From assembly GCA_902619165.1 (NCBI GenBank), contig CACNDI010000012.1, positions 1 to 64,000 on the forward strand: a DNA stretch of 64,000 nucleotides, in the 5' to 3' direction. Below, piece after piece: positions 16,863-26,145 of this stretch; position 1 is the first letter of the stretch, and every line of letters begins with the position of its first letter. The position numbers and the translations under genes are program-made. The notes beneath the pieces are model-generated. The model was not told the origin of the DNA. It made no database searches and saw nothing but the letters and a program-made list of their open reading frames with translations. This DNA comes from an uncultured Alphaproteobacteria bacterium (lineage in GTDB: Bacteria > Pseudomonadota > Alphaproteobacteria > Rhodobacterales > Rhodobacteraceae).

Positions 16863-17501
16863 ATGTCTGATACTCCAATTGATTTTTACATCGACATAAA
16901 AAGTCCCTATGCCTATTTGGCTTTAGACCCTGCGATAAAAATATTTGATCAACTGGGATTAAAGTGGAATATATTGCCATATACTCTCGATATTGCTGAC
17001 TATTTAGGAAGCGCAACGGTCAATAACCAAGGGAAGATAATCTCTTCAAATAGAACAGCACATCAGTGGCGCAGAGTTAAATATTCCTACATGGATTGCA
17101 GAAGGATGGCTAATCTACAAGGGAAAACAATTTTAGGTACTCAAAAAATTTGGGATAGCTCATTATTTTCTATGGCTCATTTATGGGTCAAAGAAAAATC
17201 GGGGGAAACTTTGTTGCCTTTTTTGCGCGAGTCTTTTCAATTGTTTTGGAAGAGAGAGCTAGACATAGAAAATGAAAAGGTGCTTTTAAATTTAATCGAC
17301 AAATTTCAACTTGATAGCACTGATTTCATATCTTGGAAGAGCAACAATCAGAACTGTGTGACCTCTTTAATGGATACCGCACTATCTATGGGAATATTTG
17401 GGGTGCCTACCTTTGTCTTTGAAGAAGAAATATTTTGGGGAAGTGAAAAATTAGCTCTTATTAGTGCAAAGGTTACGGGAGATTACTCAGCTTTAACTTA
17501 A
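16863..17501 (+). CDS. DsbA-family thioredoxin-fold protein (HCCA isomerase-like)
   Basis: The product has the DsbA/GST-kappa layout: an N-terminal IDFYIDIKSPYAYLA strand-turn with Ser in place of the redox Cys pair, a helical insert with an aromatic-rich WRRVKYSYMDCRRMANLQG, and the cis-Pro loop GIFGVPTFVFEEEIFWGSEKL near the end. This matches 2-hydroxychromene-2-carboxylate isomerases, which use glutathione for aromatic degradation. No naphthalene-type genes are near. I chose the ATG at 16863 (212 residues) over the in-frame TTG at 16857. Confidence 0.8.
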   Translation: MSDTPIDFYIDIKSPYAYLALDPAIKIFDQLGLKWNILPYTLDIADYLGSATVNNQGKIISSNRTAHQWRRVKYSYMDCRRMANLQGKTILGTQKIWDSSLFSMAHLWVKEKSGETLLPFLRESFQLFWKRELDIENEKVLLNLIDKFQLDSTDFISWKSNNQNCVTSLMDTALSMGIFGVPTFVFEEEIFWGSEKLALISAKVTGDYSALT

Positions 17502-17506
17502 GTTTT

Positions 17507-17650
17507 TTAAATCCTTTTTTTGTGGGCTAAGTCTCTTATTGATGCGAAGAGGACGAACCAATAAAATCTAATTTTTGCGTAAATGCCTTTTCGTGATTTG
17601 AGCAAATCGTACTTTTCTAGTCCACATTTTGTTTTTATAAAATAATTCAT
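17507..17650 (-). CDS. Possible small basic protein (47 aa)
   Basis: An open frame of 47 codons fills the gap between two real genes, 14 nt downstream of the FMN-binding-protein gene on the same strand. It encodes a Lys/Arg-rich peptide with an aromatic core (RFYWFVLFASIRDL) that could be an amphipathic or membrane helix. No Shine-Dalgarno sequence is visible, and chance alone could give such a frame in AT-rich DNA. I do not recognise it. Confidence 0.3.
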   Translation of the reverse strand: MNYFIKTKCGLEKYDLLKSRKGIYAKIRFYWFVLFASIRDLAHKKRI

Positions 17651-17664
17651 AAAAGTTGCATTCA

Positions 17665-18270
17665 TTATTTATTTTCGTAAAGTTCACGTTCATACATTTC
17701 TATAATGTCGTTTTCTTTTTTTATTTCACAATTTAATCCTGTCTGATCCTCAATCATTTCATAAAGCGTGGGTATGGGTCTTGTATCAGGCCAGCTTTCA
17801 GGCTTCCATAGACTTGATCGAAGTAGTGCTTTGCCGCAATGCAGAAATACTTTTGTTGGTTTAATAACTGTAACTGTCTTTGGCAAATTAGATTTTAATT
17901 TATGTTTCTCAAGAACTTTTGGGTCATTTGATATCGTAGCTTTCCCTTGAACTCTAAGCGTTTCCGTTACCTTTGGAATGAAAAATATAAGGGATACAGT
18001 TGCGTTTTTAGAAATATTTAGAAGCCCGTCAATCCTATTGTTTCCAGGTCTGTCAGCTATTTCGATGCGATCATCAGATATCACTTTAACAAAACCTTTT
18101 GGATCACCCTTGGGTGAGAGATCAATATCTTCACCGTCAAAAGTCCCCATGACCAGAAAATTTGATGCATTTATGAAACTGACACTATGTGGATCCAAGC
18201 TTTTCATTATCTTCGCAGATGCTTTCTCCGTAGCAGGACCATAAAGATTTCTTAATTGAATTTCATCCAT
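17665..18270 (-). CDS. Pyridoxamine-phosphate-oxidase-like FMN-binding protein
   Basis: This 201-residue protein belongs to the split-barrel PNPOx superfamily, close to the MSMEG_1061-type group. It has an opening LGNL-like helix segment, a VMGTFDGEDIDLSPKGDP core where FMN binds, DRPGNNRIDGLLNISKN, and a C-terminal KVFLHCGKALLRSSLW. Such proteins bind FMN or F420 and reduce small organics or detoxify; the substrate is unknown. The ATG has no strong Shine-Dalgarno sequence. It is divergent from the MAPEG gene. Confidence 0.8.
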   Translation of the reverse strand: MDEIQLRNLYGPATEKASAKIMKSLDPHSVSFINASNFLVMGTFDGEDIDLSPKGDPKGFVKVISDDRIEIADRPGNNRIDGLLNISKNATVSLIFFIPKVTETLRVQGKATISNDPKVLEKHKLKSNLPKTVTVIKPTKVFLHCGKALLRSSLWKPESWPDTRPIPTLYEMIEDQTGLNCEIKKENDIIEMYERELYENK

Positions 18271-18349
18271 CGTGCATCTTTTGTAGTTGAAACAGTTTCA
18301 TAATAAACTATTTTGGGATAAGTAATATAAAAAACAAGAGGTATGAAAA

Positions 18350-18742
18350 ATGAGCGTTGAACTGTACTATATCTGTCTATACGGACTTCTAATCATAGCA
18401 ACTACCCTTGTCCAACAGCTCACCAGCTTGGCAAACGTTGGAATTATGCCCGTGTTTAGTAGTCGAGAAGGCGTAAATTTTTCAGGTATGACCGGACGAT
18501 TAGAGCGTGCTATTCTAAATTGTGTGGTAGCATTCGCGATGATAGGTCCAGCAATCCTTGCACTTGCAATGACCGAAACCAGCAGTGCAAATACAAAACT
18601 GGCTGTTCAAGTTTTCTTTTGGGCACGCATCGTTTATGTAATCGCATACGGGTTGAATATTATTGGATTAAGATCTGCAGGTTGGGTTGCGAGTTTATTA
18701 AGCGTCCTCTATTTGTATTGGTCAGCAATGTCGATAAGCTAA
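18350..18742 (+). CDS. MAPEG family membrane protein
   Basis: Four transmembrane helices in 130 residues and the loop GRLERAILNCVVAFAM, the bacterial form of the MAPEG R-A-x-x-N-xx-E/V-x-F signature, identify a membrane-associated eicosanoid/glutathione protein. Relatives are glutathione transferases or peroxidases. The usual Glu after the Asn is replaced here, so activity is uncertain. GAGG lies eight bases before the ATG. The M32 peptidase gene follows 45 nt downstream. Confidence 0.8.
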   Translation: MSVELYYICLYGLLIIATTLVQQLTSLANVGIMPVFSSREGVNFSGMTGRLERAILNCVVAFAMIGPAILALAMTETSSANTKLAVQVFFWARIVYVIAYGLNIIGLRSAGWVASLLSVLYLYWSAMSIS

Positions 18743-18787
18743 CTTTTTGGAAATAGACAACAGTCTTATTAGAAAATAGAGAGCTTT

Positions 18788-20260
18788 ATGGAAGCTATAG
18801 ATCAGCTGATCAATTACAATAGAACGACTGGTTTACTCCAATCCGTAGCGGGTAGAAATGCTTGGGATCAGGAGACAATGATGCCATCTAAGAGTGGAAA
18901 TTCTCGAGCGATGGAGATGGGTGCACTTGAAGAAGTTATTCACGATAGAAAAAAAAATTCAATAGTCAGAAAGTTATTGGAACAAGCCGAACCTAAAACA
19001 CCTTTTCAAAAAAGAGCTTATACACTAATAAAGAGAGCCTTTGACAGAGCAGAAGCTATACCAAGCAAACTCGCATCGGATTTAGCTGCAACCACATCCT
19101 TAGCTCAAATGGCCTGGCAAAAAGCTAGACAAAATAACGATTTTTCTGAGTTTTCTCCTCACCTAAAGAGGGTAATTGATTTAAAGAGAGAAGAGGCATC
19201 CCTTCTATCTCCTAGTGGAGATTTATACGATGGGTTAATAAATGATTACGAATTTGGGATGACAAAAAAAGAGACCTCCAGTATTTTTGAAGAAATGAAG
19301 CCAAGACTTTTAGATTTGCGGCAGAGAATAAGTGAAGCAAAACTTTCCAAACCCGAATTAGAAGGCGACTTTAATACTGAAAAACAATTAAAACTCGCCC
19401 ATGAAATAGCAGATACATTCTTCTATGACTTTGATAGAGGAAGGATTGATATTGTAGCGCATCCTTTTTGTTCAGGTGGTGGGGATGATGTACGAATTAC
19501 TACCCGGGTCGATAATAAGGACCCATTTAACTGTTTATACAGTACTATTCACGAAGTGGGACACGCTTGCTATGAACAAAACGTGTCTTCAGAATTTTTA
19601 CACTCGCCTCTCGGTTCTGGCGTATCTTTAGGCATTCACGAAAGTCAGTCTAGGATATTTGAGAACCAAATTGGAAGATCTAGGCAATTTACTAGGTGGC
19701 TGTTTAAGAAGATGAAAAGCTATTTTGGAGAATTTGGCATTAGAGATGAGGAAGAATTTTACCGTTTGGTTAATAAGGTTGAAACCGGTTTTATTAGAAC
19801 TGAAGCAGACGAAGTTCACTACAATCTACATATTATGATTCGCTTTGAGCTCGAATCAGAGATAATTGGAAAAAATTTGGAAGTTCCGGATTTGCCCGAG
19901 GCCTGGAATGCAAAATTCAAGGAATATTTTGACCTTAACGTTGAAAAAGCCTCTGATGGAATTCTCCAGGACGTTCATTGGTCAATCGGTGCATTTGGGT
20001 ATTTTCCAACCTACACTTTAGGTAACTTAAATGCCGGTTGTTTATTTGAAAAGATGCAAAAAAATATTCCTGATCTTGCAGACGGATTTGAGAAAGGTGA
20101 TGTGTCATTAGCAACTAATTGGTTAGCAGAGAACATACATCAGCATGGAAGCCTATACGAACCTGCTGACCTAATCAAAAAAGCTACAGGAAAGGCTTTT
20201 ACGCCTGAGCCCTTTTTGAATTATTTAGATGAAAAGTTTTCCGATATATACGAGGTCTAA
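18788..20260 (+). CDS. Carboxypeptidase Taq (M32 metallopeptidase)
   Basis: The 490-residue protein has the zinc site HEVGH at 255-259, the downstream HESQSR segment at 284-289 supplying the third ligand region, and the all-helical architecture of M32. These cytosolic dimers trim amino acids from peptide C-termini and have broad specificity. The length is typical. The N-terminal NAWDQETMMP is the family opening motif. The TAA stop overlaps the TAG stop of the convergent yajQ gene by two bases. Confidence 0.93.
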   Translation: MEAIDQLINYNRTTGLLQSVAGRNAWDQETMMPSKSGNSRAMEMGALEEVIHDRKKNSIVRKLLEQAEPKTPFQKRAYTLIKRAFDRAEAIPSKLASDLAATTSLAQMAWQKARQNNDFSEFSPHLKRVIDLKREEASLLSPSGDLYDGLINDYEFGMTKKETSSIFEEMKPRLLDLRQRISEAKLSKPELEGDFNTEKQLKLAHEIADTFFYDFDRGRIDIVAHPFCSGGGDDVRITTRVDNKDPFNCLYSTIHEVGHACYEQNVSSEFLHSPLGSGVSLGIHESQSRIFENQIGRSRQFTRWLFKKMKSYFGEFGIRDEEEFYRLVNKVETGFIRTEADEVHYNLHIMIRFELESEIIGKNLEVPDLPEAWNAKFKEYFDLNVEKASDGILQDVHWSIGAFGYFPTYTLGNLNAGCLFEKMQKNIPDLADGFEKGDVSLATNWLAENIHQHGSLYEPADLIKKATGKAFTPEPFLNYLDEKFSDIYEV

Positions 20261-20742
20261 TCTCTAAAATTTATAAATTGTAAAGGAAGAGGTAAATCGA
20301 GCTTTTTTGCTAACGAAATAACTTCCTGAAGACTATCTTTCTTTTGCCCTGAAACCCTAAGCTCATTACCTTGTATTTTTACCTGCACTTTTAACTTACT
20401 CTGCTTGACAGAAGAAATAATTTTCTTTGATGTGTCTTGTTCAATCCCCTCCAGCAAATCATAGTTTTGCCTTACTCGATTACCTGAAGCGCTTTCCGTT
20501 GATTTAACTTTTAGGGCTTTGGGGTCTATACCTCTTTTAACAAAATGGCCTATTAAAAGTTCGTTAACTTGCTTTGCTTTCAAGTCATCTTCTGTTTCTA
20601 CAGTTAACAAGTTCTCATTTCTCTCAATATCAGTCTTCGAACCTTTAAAATCATATCGCTGGTTGATCTCTTTACTAGCATTAAAAATCGCATTCTCAAC
20701 TTCCTGCATATCCAATTTACTAACAATATCAAAACTAGGCAT
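20257..20742 (-). CDS. yajQ: YajQ family nucleotide-binding protein
   Basis: The frame is open upstream to 20808, but YajQ proteins begin MPSFDIVSK, so the start is the ATG at 20742, with GGGAG ten bases before it; this gives 161 residues. Features are QEVENAIFNASKEINQRYDFKG, the RQNYDLLEGI region and the C-terminal LQEVISLAKKLDLPLPLQFINFRD, which together form two RNP-like folds. YajQ binds nucleotides; in Xanthomonas a relative is a cyclic-di-GMP effector. Its role here is unknown. Confidence 0.93.
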   Translation of the reverse strand: MPSFDIVSKLDMQEVENAIFNASKEINQRYDFKGSKTDIERNENLLTVETEDDLKAKQVNELLIGHFVKRGIDPKALKVKSTESASGNRVRQNYDLLEGIEQDTSKKIISSVKQSKLKVQVKIQGNELRVSGQKKDSLQEVISLAKKLDLPLPLQFINFRD

Positions 20743-20902
20743 TTCCTCTAAACTCCCTTGACCATAAAAAAATTGCTTTGTTGTCATTTTACAATAAATA
20801 AACCCCAAATTTAACTCATATTTAGATTAAGAAAAATTACAATATTTTTAAGTCTCACAATGATGTATGATAAAAACTTCGAGTAGAGCCGGATAATTTA
20901 TA

Positions 20903-22321
20903 ATGGAAAAGCAAAATAAACAATCAGAGCCTAGCTTTTATGTAAATTTTAAGAAAGTTTACGCACGTAATATAGACAGCAATATAAGCTTGCTAAATTT
21001 TTTGAGGCATAATTGTAAATTTACTGGGACAAAAGAGGGGTGCTCAGAGGGAGACTGTGGTGCATGCTCTGTATTGATTTTTGATGAAAAAGGATCCTTA
21101 GCACCAGTAAACTCTTGTATTTTAAAGGTGGGACAAATAATTGATAAAAATATAGTAACAATTGAAGGTGCTAGCAAATTAAGCTCTGCTAAACCTTTAA
21201 TTCAAGCACTGAACTCTGAGGCGGCGTCGCAATGTGGGTTTTGCACACCTGGCTTTGTAATGGCAGCGCTTGCATTAAAAGAAAAACATAAAAGCCCTTC
21301 TGATAGCGTCATCCATGACTCTCTATCTGGAAACTTATGTCGCTGTACAGGGTATAGACCAATAGTGAACGGGATCCAATCTCTCAAAGAAAAAATAAGG
21401 TTTCCAATGCCTATAAATAGTAAAGGCCCAAAATTAAAGACCGCAATTTTTGGAGAGACAACTTACATCTACCCAGACTCTAAAAAAGAACTAATTGAAT
21501 TTATATCAAAGGAAAAAAATTATACTGTTTTGTCTGGAGGTACAGACTGGAACCTTGAAGCGGAAGACTCCAATTTTAAAGAACAGAAAATATTATTTCT
21601 GAATAATATTAAAGAAATGTCTACAATTAAGACCAAGACTTCATCATTTGAAATAGGAGCTTGTGTTACACTATCTAAATTCGAAGAGTTATGCCGTGAA
21701 TTTTTCTCCCCCTTTCTGGATACAATTATTAGGTTTGGTTCTCCACAGATTAGAACAGCCGCAACAGTTGGAGGGAATCTTGGGACATCGAGCCCTATTG
21801 GTGACCTAGCTCCCCTATTTTTCGTATTGGAGGCTGAATTGTCTCTACTCGGTCCAAAAGGAGAAAGAACTATTCCGATTAAAGATTTTTTTAAGGGATA
21901 TAGAAAAAACGCTCTAAAACGCAATGAGATTGTATACAAGGTTAAGGTACCAAAAACAAAAAAGGAAGATTCAATTTTTTCTTGGAAGCTATCAAAAAGG
22001 TATGATCAAGATATATCAACTTTATCGCTGGCAGCCAAATTTAAGATGGATAAAAACCACACTATAGAGAATATTATTTTATCTGCAGGGGGCGTAGGAC
22101 CCACGCCTTTGTTATTAGATAAAACGGGTAAATTATTAAAGGATAGTAATCTACGCTTTAACGAAAACTCTCTAATAACTGCTTTAAGTCATGATATTTC
22201 TCCAATAAGTGATCTTAGAGGGACAGCAAAATATCGATCAGCTGCAATGGTTGGATTGATAAAAAAAATGCAAAGATCCGCCATAAGTGGTGAGAAACAA
22301 CATTCGATAATGAGTATTTGA
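20903..22321 (+). CDS. xdhA: Xanthine dehydrogenase, iron-sulfur/FAD subunit
   Basis: This 472-residue subunit carries electrons from the molybdenum site to NAD. The N-terminus holds the plant-type [2Fe-2S] motif (KEGCSEGDCGACSV plus a distal Cys) and then the helical [2Fe-2S] domain with QCGFCTPGF and NLCRCTGYRP. From about 175 an FAD domain follows, with VLSGGTDWNLE and QIRTAATVGGNLGTSSPIGD. It overlaps xdhB by four bases (ATGA), so the two are translated together. It opens the purine-breakdown island. The accessory gene xdhC is not in the window. Confidence 0.95.
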   Translation: MEKQNKQSEPSFYVNFKKVYARNIDSNISLLNFLRHNCKFTGTKEGCSEGDCGACSVLIFDEKGSLAPVNSCILKVGQIIDKNIVTIEGASKLSSAKPLIQALNSEAASQCGFCTPGFVMAALALKEKHKSPSDSVIHDSLSGNLCRCTGYRPIVNGIQSLKEKIRFPMPINSKGPKLKTAIFGETTYIYPDSKKELIEFISKEKNYTVLSGGTDWNLEAEDSNFKEQKILFLNNIKEMSTIKTKTSSFEIGACVTLSKFEELCREFFSPFLDTIIRFGSPQIRTAATVGGNLGTSSPIGDLAPLFFVLEAELSLLGPKGERTIPIKDFFKGYRKNALKRNEIVYKVKVPKTKKEDSIFSWKLSKRYDQDISTLSLAAKFKMDKNHTIENIILSAGGVGPTPLLLDKTGKLLKDSNLRFNENSLITALSHDISPISDLRGTAKYRSAAMVGLIKKMQRSAISGEKQHSIMSI

Positions 22322-24645
22322 TGGCGTTAGATAACAAAAATAATATTTCAGTTGGAAAGTCTCACTACCAAGACTCGTCTTTCAGACAACTTACGGGAAG
22401 AGCCGAGTACATAGACGATATTCCATTGTCAGAAAATACTTTGCATGGAGCTCTTATCCTCTCAGAAATACCATCTGGTATGATAACTTCTATTGAGACC
22501 GAAAAAGCAAAAAAATTTGATCCAAGCATTACAGTTATTACAGCAAAAGACATACCTGGTAGGAATGATATAGCGCCTATTTTTGCAGATGAGCCAATCT
22601 TTGCTGAAAAAGAGGTGACTTATGTAGGCCAACCTATCGGGCTCATTGTTGCTTCATCAATGGAGAGAGCAAGGGCAGCTGTAAATGAAGTGAAGATTGT
22701 CTATAAAAAAGATAAAACACCGATATTAGACTTAGATTTAGCGTTCAAGAAAAAAAACTTCTTTTTAAAACCAATTCACTTTGAGAGGGGTAAGGCAAAC
22801 GAACAGATTAAGCAGGCACCCCATAAACTTAAGGGTTCATTTTCTATGGGAGGTCAAGATCACTTTTATTTGGAGACACATATTGCTCTTGCCATTCCGC
22901 ATGAAAACTCTGAGTTCACAATCTGGTCAAGCACACAACACCCAACTGAAGTCCAGCATGGTGTATCCAACGTCTTAAATATTCCAGCGGCCAAGGTCTC
23001 TAGTAAGGTCAGGAGACTTGGCGGTGGCTTTGGAGGTAAAGAAAGCCAGTCAACAATATACGCCGCCATAGCAGCTCTAGGAGCATACATTTTGGATAAG
23101 CCTGTTAAGCTTCGTCTTAATCGCAAAGATGACATGGCATCATCTGGGAAACGTCATGACTTTGAAGTGAAATACTCCGTAGGTTTCAACAAAAAAGGAA
23201 AAATTAAGGGATTAGATATAACATTGCTTAGCAATGCAGGTAATGTCTGCGACCTGTCAGCTCCTGTAATGTCGAGGGCATTGACCCATTTAGATAATTG
23301 TTACTCTTTTAGAGATTTTAGAGCGCGAGGCTATATATGCAAAACAAACACCGTTTCTAACACGGCGTTTAGAGGCTTTGGTGGCCCTCAAGGAATGCTT
23401 GCAATTGAGACTATTCTTGAAAGAGTTTCTCGATTTCTAGGAATCGATTTAGATGCGCTTAGACGTGAAAATTATTATTCCCCTAAAAATGGAATTAAAA
23501 CACCCTATGGGCAAATTGTTAAAAATATTAAAATTGAAAAAATTATAAATGAGATGGAAACTTTCGCAGGTCTAGAAAAAAGAAAGCTTCTTGTAGAAAG
23601 GTTTAACACGTCGCAAATTAATAAAAATCAGCCTTACAGAAAAGGAATTGCCTTCATGCCTGCCAAGTTTGGTATATCTTTTAATAAAGTATCCTTAAAT
23701 CAAGCAGGAGCTTTAGTCCATGTATACACAGATGGTTCGGTGAGACTAAACCATGGTGGAACAGAGATGGGACAAGGCCTATTTATCAAGGTGGCTCAGG
23801 TTGTCTCAGAATGTTTCAACATTCCTCTCGACTATGTACATATTTCTGGAACAAATACGGATGAGGTCCCAAACACCTCAGCTACAGCTGCATCGTCTGG
23901 CTCCGATATTAATGGTATGGCTGCGTGGAAAGCAGCTACTATTATTAAACAGAGAATGCTTAAACATGCGAGCAAAGTTTTTCAAAAGCCACCCTCTTCT
24001 ATTGAATTTAATAACGGTCTGATAATAAGCGGAAATAAAAGCATGACCTTTAAGGAATTAGCGTTTTCCTGCTGGGAAAATCGCATATCTCTTTCATCAA
24101 CGGGCTTTTATAAAACACCAAAAATCTCATGGGATCAGGAAAAATTTAAGGGAAGCCCCTATTTTTATTTCACATGGGGAGCGGCAGTATCCGAAGCAAT
24201 TATAGATATTGATACAGGAGAAAGTCGAATACTTAGGGCAGACATCATTCAAGACTGTGGGAGCTCTCTCAACCCCCTAATTGATAGAGGGCAGATAGAA
24301 GGAGGTTTCATCCAGGGTATAGGATGGCTAACATGTGAAGAACTATATTTTAATCCAGAAGGCAAACTTTTAACTCTTGGCCCCTCAACGTATAAAATAC
24401 CTGGAAGCCGAGATGTACCACCTGAATTTAATATTAAGCTATTAGAGAATACTCCTAATGATGAGAAGACAATATTTAGATCTAAAGCTGTCGGTGAGCC
24501 CCCTTTATTACTATCGATTTCTCACTTTTTGGCTTTGAAAAATGCCGTCTCGATGGCTAGCGAAACATCAAATGCAGACTTATTAAATGCTCCCGCAACA
24601 CCTTCAAAAATTTTAGCTGCGGTGCATAATGATCACTCTATGTAA
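22318..24645 (+). CDS. xdhB: Xanthine dehydrogenase, molybdenum subunit
   Basis: XdhB hydroxylates hypoxanthine to xanthine and xanthine to urate at a molybdopterin centre. The 775-residue chain shows LGGGFGGKESQ, the FRGFGGPQGM loop, the cofactor segment GTEMGQGLFIKVAQV, TSATAASSGSDINGMA, and the active-site Glu in KAVGEPPLLLS near the C-terminus. These are the standard landmarks of xanthine-specific enzymes. Its 3' end overlaps the convergent allA by 13 bases. Neighbours performing the next steps of purine breakdown support the substrate. Confidence 0.95.
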   Translation: MMALDNKNNISVGKSHYQDSSFRQLTGRAEYIDDIPLSENTLHGALILSEIPSGMITSIETEKAKKFDPSITVITAKDIPGRNDIAPIFADEPIFAEKEVTYVGQPIGLIVASSMERARAAVNEVKIVYKKDKTPILDLDLAFKKKNFFLKPIHFERGKANEQIKQAPHKLKGSFSMGGQDHFYLETHIALAIPHENSEFTIWSSTQHPTEVQHGVSNVLNIPAAKVSSKVRRLGGGFGGKESQSTIYAAIAALGAYILDKPVKLRLNRKDDMASSGKRHDFEVKYSVGFNKKGKIKGLDITLLSNAGNVCDLSAPVMSRALTHLDNCYSFRDFRARGYICKTNTVSNTAFRGFGGPQGMLAIETILERVSRFLGIDLDALRRENYYSPKNGIKTPYGQIVKNIKIEKIINEMETFAGLEKRKLLVERFNTSQINKNQPYRKGIAFMPAKFGISFNKVSLNQAGALVHVYTDGSVRLNHGGTEMGQGLFIKVAQVVSECFNIPLDYVHISGTNTDEVPNTSATAASSGSDINGMAAWKAATIIKQRMLKHASKVFQKPPSSIEFNNGLIISGNKSMTFKELAFSCWENRISLSSTGFYKTPKISWDQEKFKGSPYFYFTWGAAVSEAIIDIDTGESRILRADIIQDCGSSLNPLIDRGQIEGGFIQGIGWLTCEELYFNPEGKLLTLGPSTYKIPGSRDVPPEFNIKLLENTPNDEKTIFRSKAVGEPPLLLSISHFLALKNAVSMASETSNADLLNAPATPSKILAAVHNDHSM

Positions 24646-25148
24646 ATCTCATTACCATTGCGTTGAAAAAAAAACTCTCTTAAATTTTCTTTGCCTGAAT
24701 CCAATGCTGATGATCTATCGATAACCAAAAAATCTTGAGCTGTATTAACGAGCAGTGGAAAATGCCAAACTTTTGGATTGTAATTTATACCTACATCACC
24801 TGGCACTTCGAAATACTTGATTGAAGAAAGATCTGGGGATCCGTCCTTATCATTTGCCACGACTACTTGCCAATCTATTTTTTGTATTGGCATAAAAGCT
24901 TGAGACGCCAGAGGGTGCATTTCCAGATAATCAATTTTTATCGGTCTTTTTCTAGGAGTAGCAGAAAATATTGAAATGATTGGATTAGCTTTTCTGTCAA
25001 GTACTTGTACCGTCGCTACCTCATCAAACCTCTCACAATATCCCTGATTTATCAGAAATTTATTATTTTCCATCCCTTTTGAAATTACATCACCATAAGG
25101 TTCGAATAACTTCTGGCTTACGGTCAGCTTTTCTAAATTTAAATGCAT
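24633..25148 (-). CDS. allA: Ureidoglycolate lyase
   Basis: AllA splits ureidoglycolate into glyoxylate and urea, the last step of the pathway encoded around it. The 171-residue protein has the opening FEPYGDVI, the catalytic-fold motif MHPLASQAFMPI, and the GVNYNPKVWHFPL-type segment (here GINYNPKVWHFPL) of the AllA cupin family. It starts one base after the allantoicase stop and is the last gene of the leftward operon. It ends inside the 3' end of xdhB. Confidence 0.93.
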   Translation of the reverse strand: MHLNLEKLTVSQKLFEPYGDVISKGMENNKFLINQGYCERFDEVATVQVLDRKANPIISIFSATPRKRPIKIDYLEMHPLASQAFMPIQKIDWQVVVANDKDGSPDLSSIKYFEVPGDVGINYNPKVWHFPLLVNTAQDFLVIDRSSALDSGKENLREFFFQRNGNEIYIE

Positions 25149-25149
25149 T

Positions 25150-26145
25150 TTAGCTTACTGGTTGACCAAAAATTCGAAATCTCGAAACTCCCCCATCAGG
25201 ATAGATGTTTAATCTCACGTGGGAGACCGTTTTTTCGTGTAAGAAATCATTTTTTCCAAAGTTATGAATAAAGTCTGGTTTGCATTTTTTCTCATCTAAA
25301 AAAAATTCCCAGTTACTAGAAGCTTCAAATGCTTTTATTTTGTCCTTTTCATTTTTTAAATCAATTGTTTGAATTGAAGCTCTATCTGGAAAATTACCCT
25401 TGAAGTGACAGGTATCTATTTCTACATTCGAAATCAGCCCAGGTGTTCCTAACTCAATGATTATAAAATCATTTCCAGGGACACGTCTACGCCGAGTCTC
25501 CCACCCGTCACCCATTGTATTTCCTCTACCTTCAGACAGGAGAGCATTTACGTTGCCATAGTGTGCGTTATTATACCCAACAATTTTGCCCCCATTTTTT
25601 AGAGCAGATAATTCTAAATCTTTGGACGTATCCTGAGAAAAGGGAATAAGATCTCCAAAAAGTCTTAGCCGCGCTACACCTCCATCTGGGAAAATATTTA
25701 ATCTTACATAGGTTACATGTTCATTTTTTAAGAGCTTAAATTCATTTATGTGATCTCCTTTCAAAATCTGTTTTTGAAGGAGTGTATGCCAGTCCAAAGA
25801 TCCTGTTTCATAACTATGGTTAGATGAGAAATCCAGCGAGGCAGCTGGCGGGTAGTTCCCAGTAAAGTGACTAGTATCAATTATTGCATCCTCTATAGAA
25901 CACCTGCCTCCTAAGCCAATAATAGCCCAGTCGTTTCCCTCTACTCTTTTTCTACGGCTTTCCCAACCATCCATCCATTTTCCATGATCATCATATTTAT
26001 CATCAATGAAAATGGGATCAGCGTCATTTAACATTCGATCACATTTTGCAAAAAAGTCGTCAGACACATCAATGATTTTTGCCCCTGCTTTCGGTGATGC
26101 CAAATTAACCTTTTTTGACATTATTAATTTGTCTTCATTTTTCAT
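25150..26145 (-). CDS. alc: Allantoicase
   Basis: Allantoicase hydrolyses allantoate to ureidoglycolate and urea. The 331-residue protein consists of two similar jelly-roll halves. Each carries the DGWE(S/T)RR(R/K)R and GNDWAIIGLG / GNDFIIIELG blocks, and then (T/C)-HF-GN-P and VRLNI(F/Y)PDGG. The internal duplication is plain to see. The ATG at 26145 has AAGG nine bases upstream; the frame reaches 26175 but that start is weaker. It overlaps puuE by 11 bases. Confidence 0.93.
   Translation of the reverse strand: MKNEDKLIMSKKVNLASPKAGAKIIDVSDDFFAKCDRMLNDADPIFIDDKYDDHGKWMDGWESRRKRVEGNDWAIIGLGGRCSIEDAIIDTSHFTGNYPPAASLDFSSNHSYETGSLDWHTLLQKQILKGDHINEFKLLKNEHVTYVRLNIFPDGGVARLRLFGDLIPFSQDTSKDLELSALKNGGKIVGYNNAHYGNVNALLSEGRGNTMGDGWETRRRRVPGNDFIIIELGTPGLISNVEIDTCHFKGNFPDRASIQTIDLKNEKDKIKAFEASSNWEFFLDEKKCKPDFIHNFGKNDFLHEKTVSHVRLNIYPDGGVSRFRIFGQPVS

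Noticed and set aside
20809-20902. Purine riboswitch or operator upstream of xdhA
   Set aside because: The leader is short and shows neither aptamer core nor a convincing dyad.
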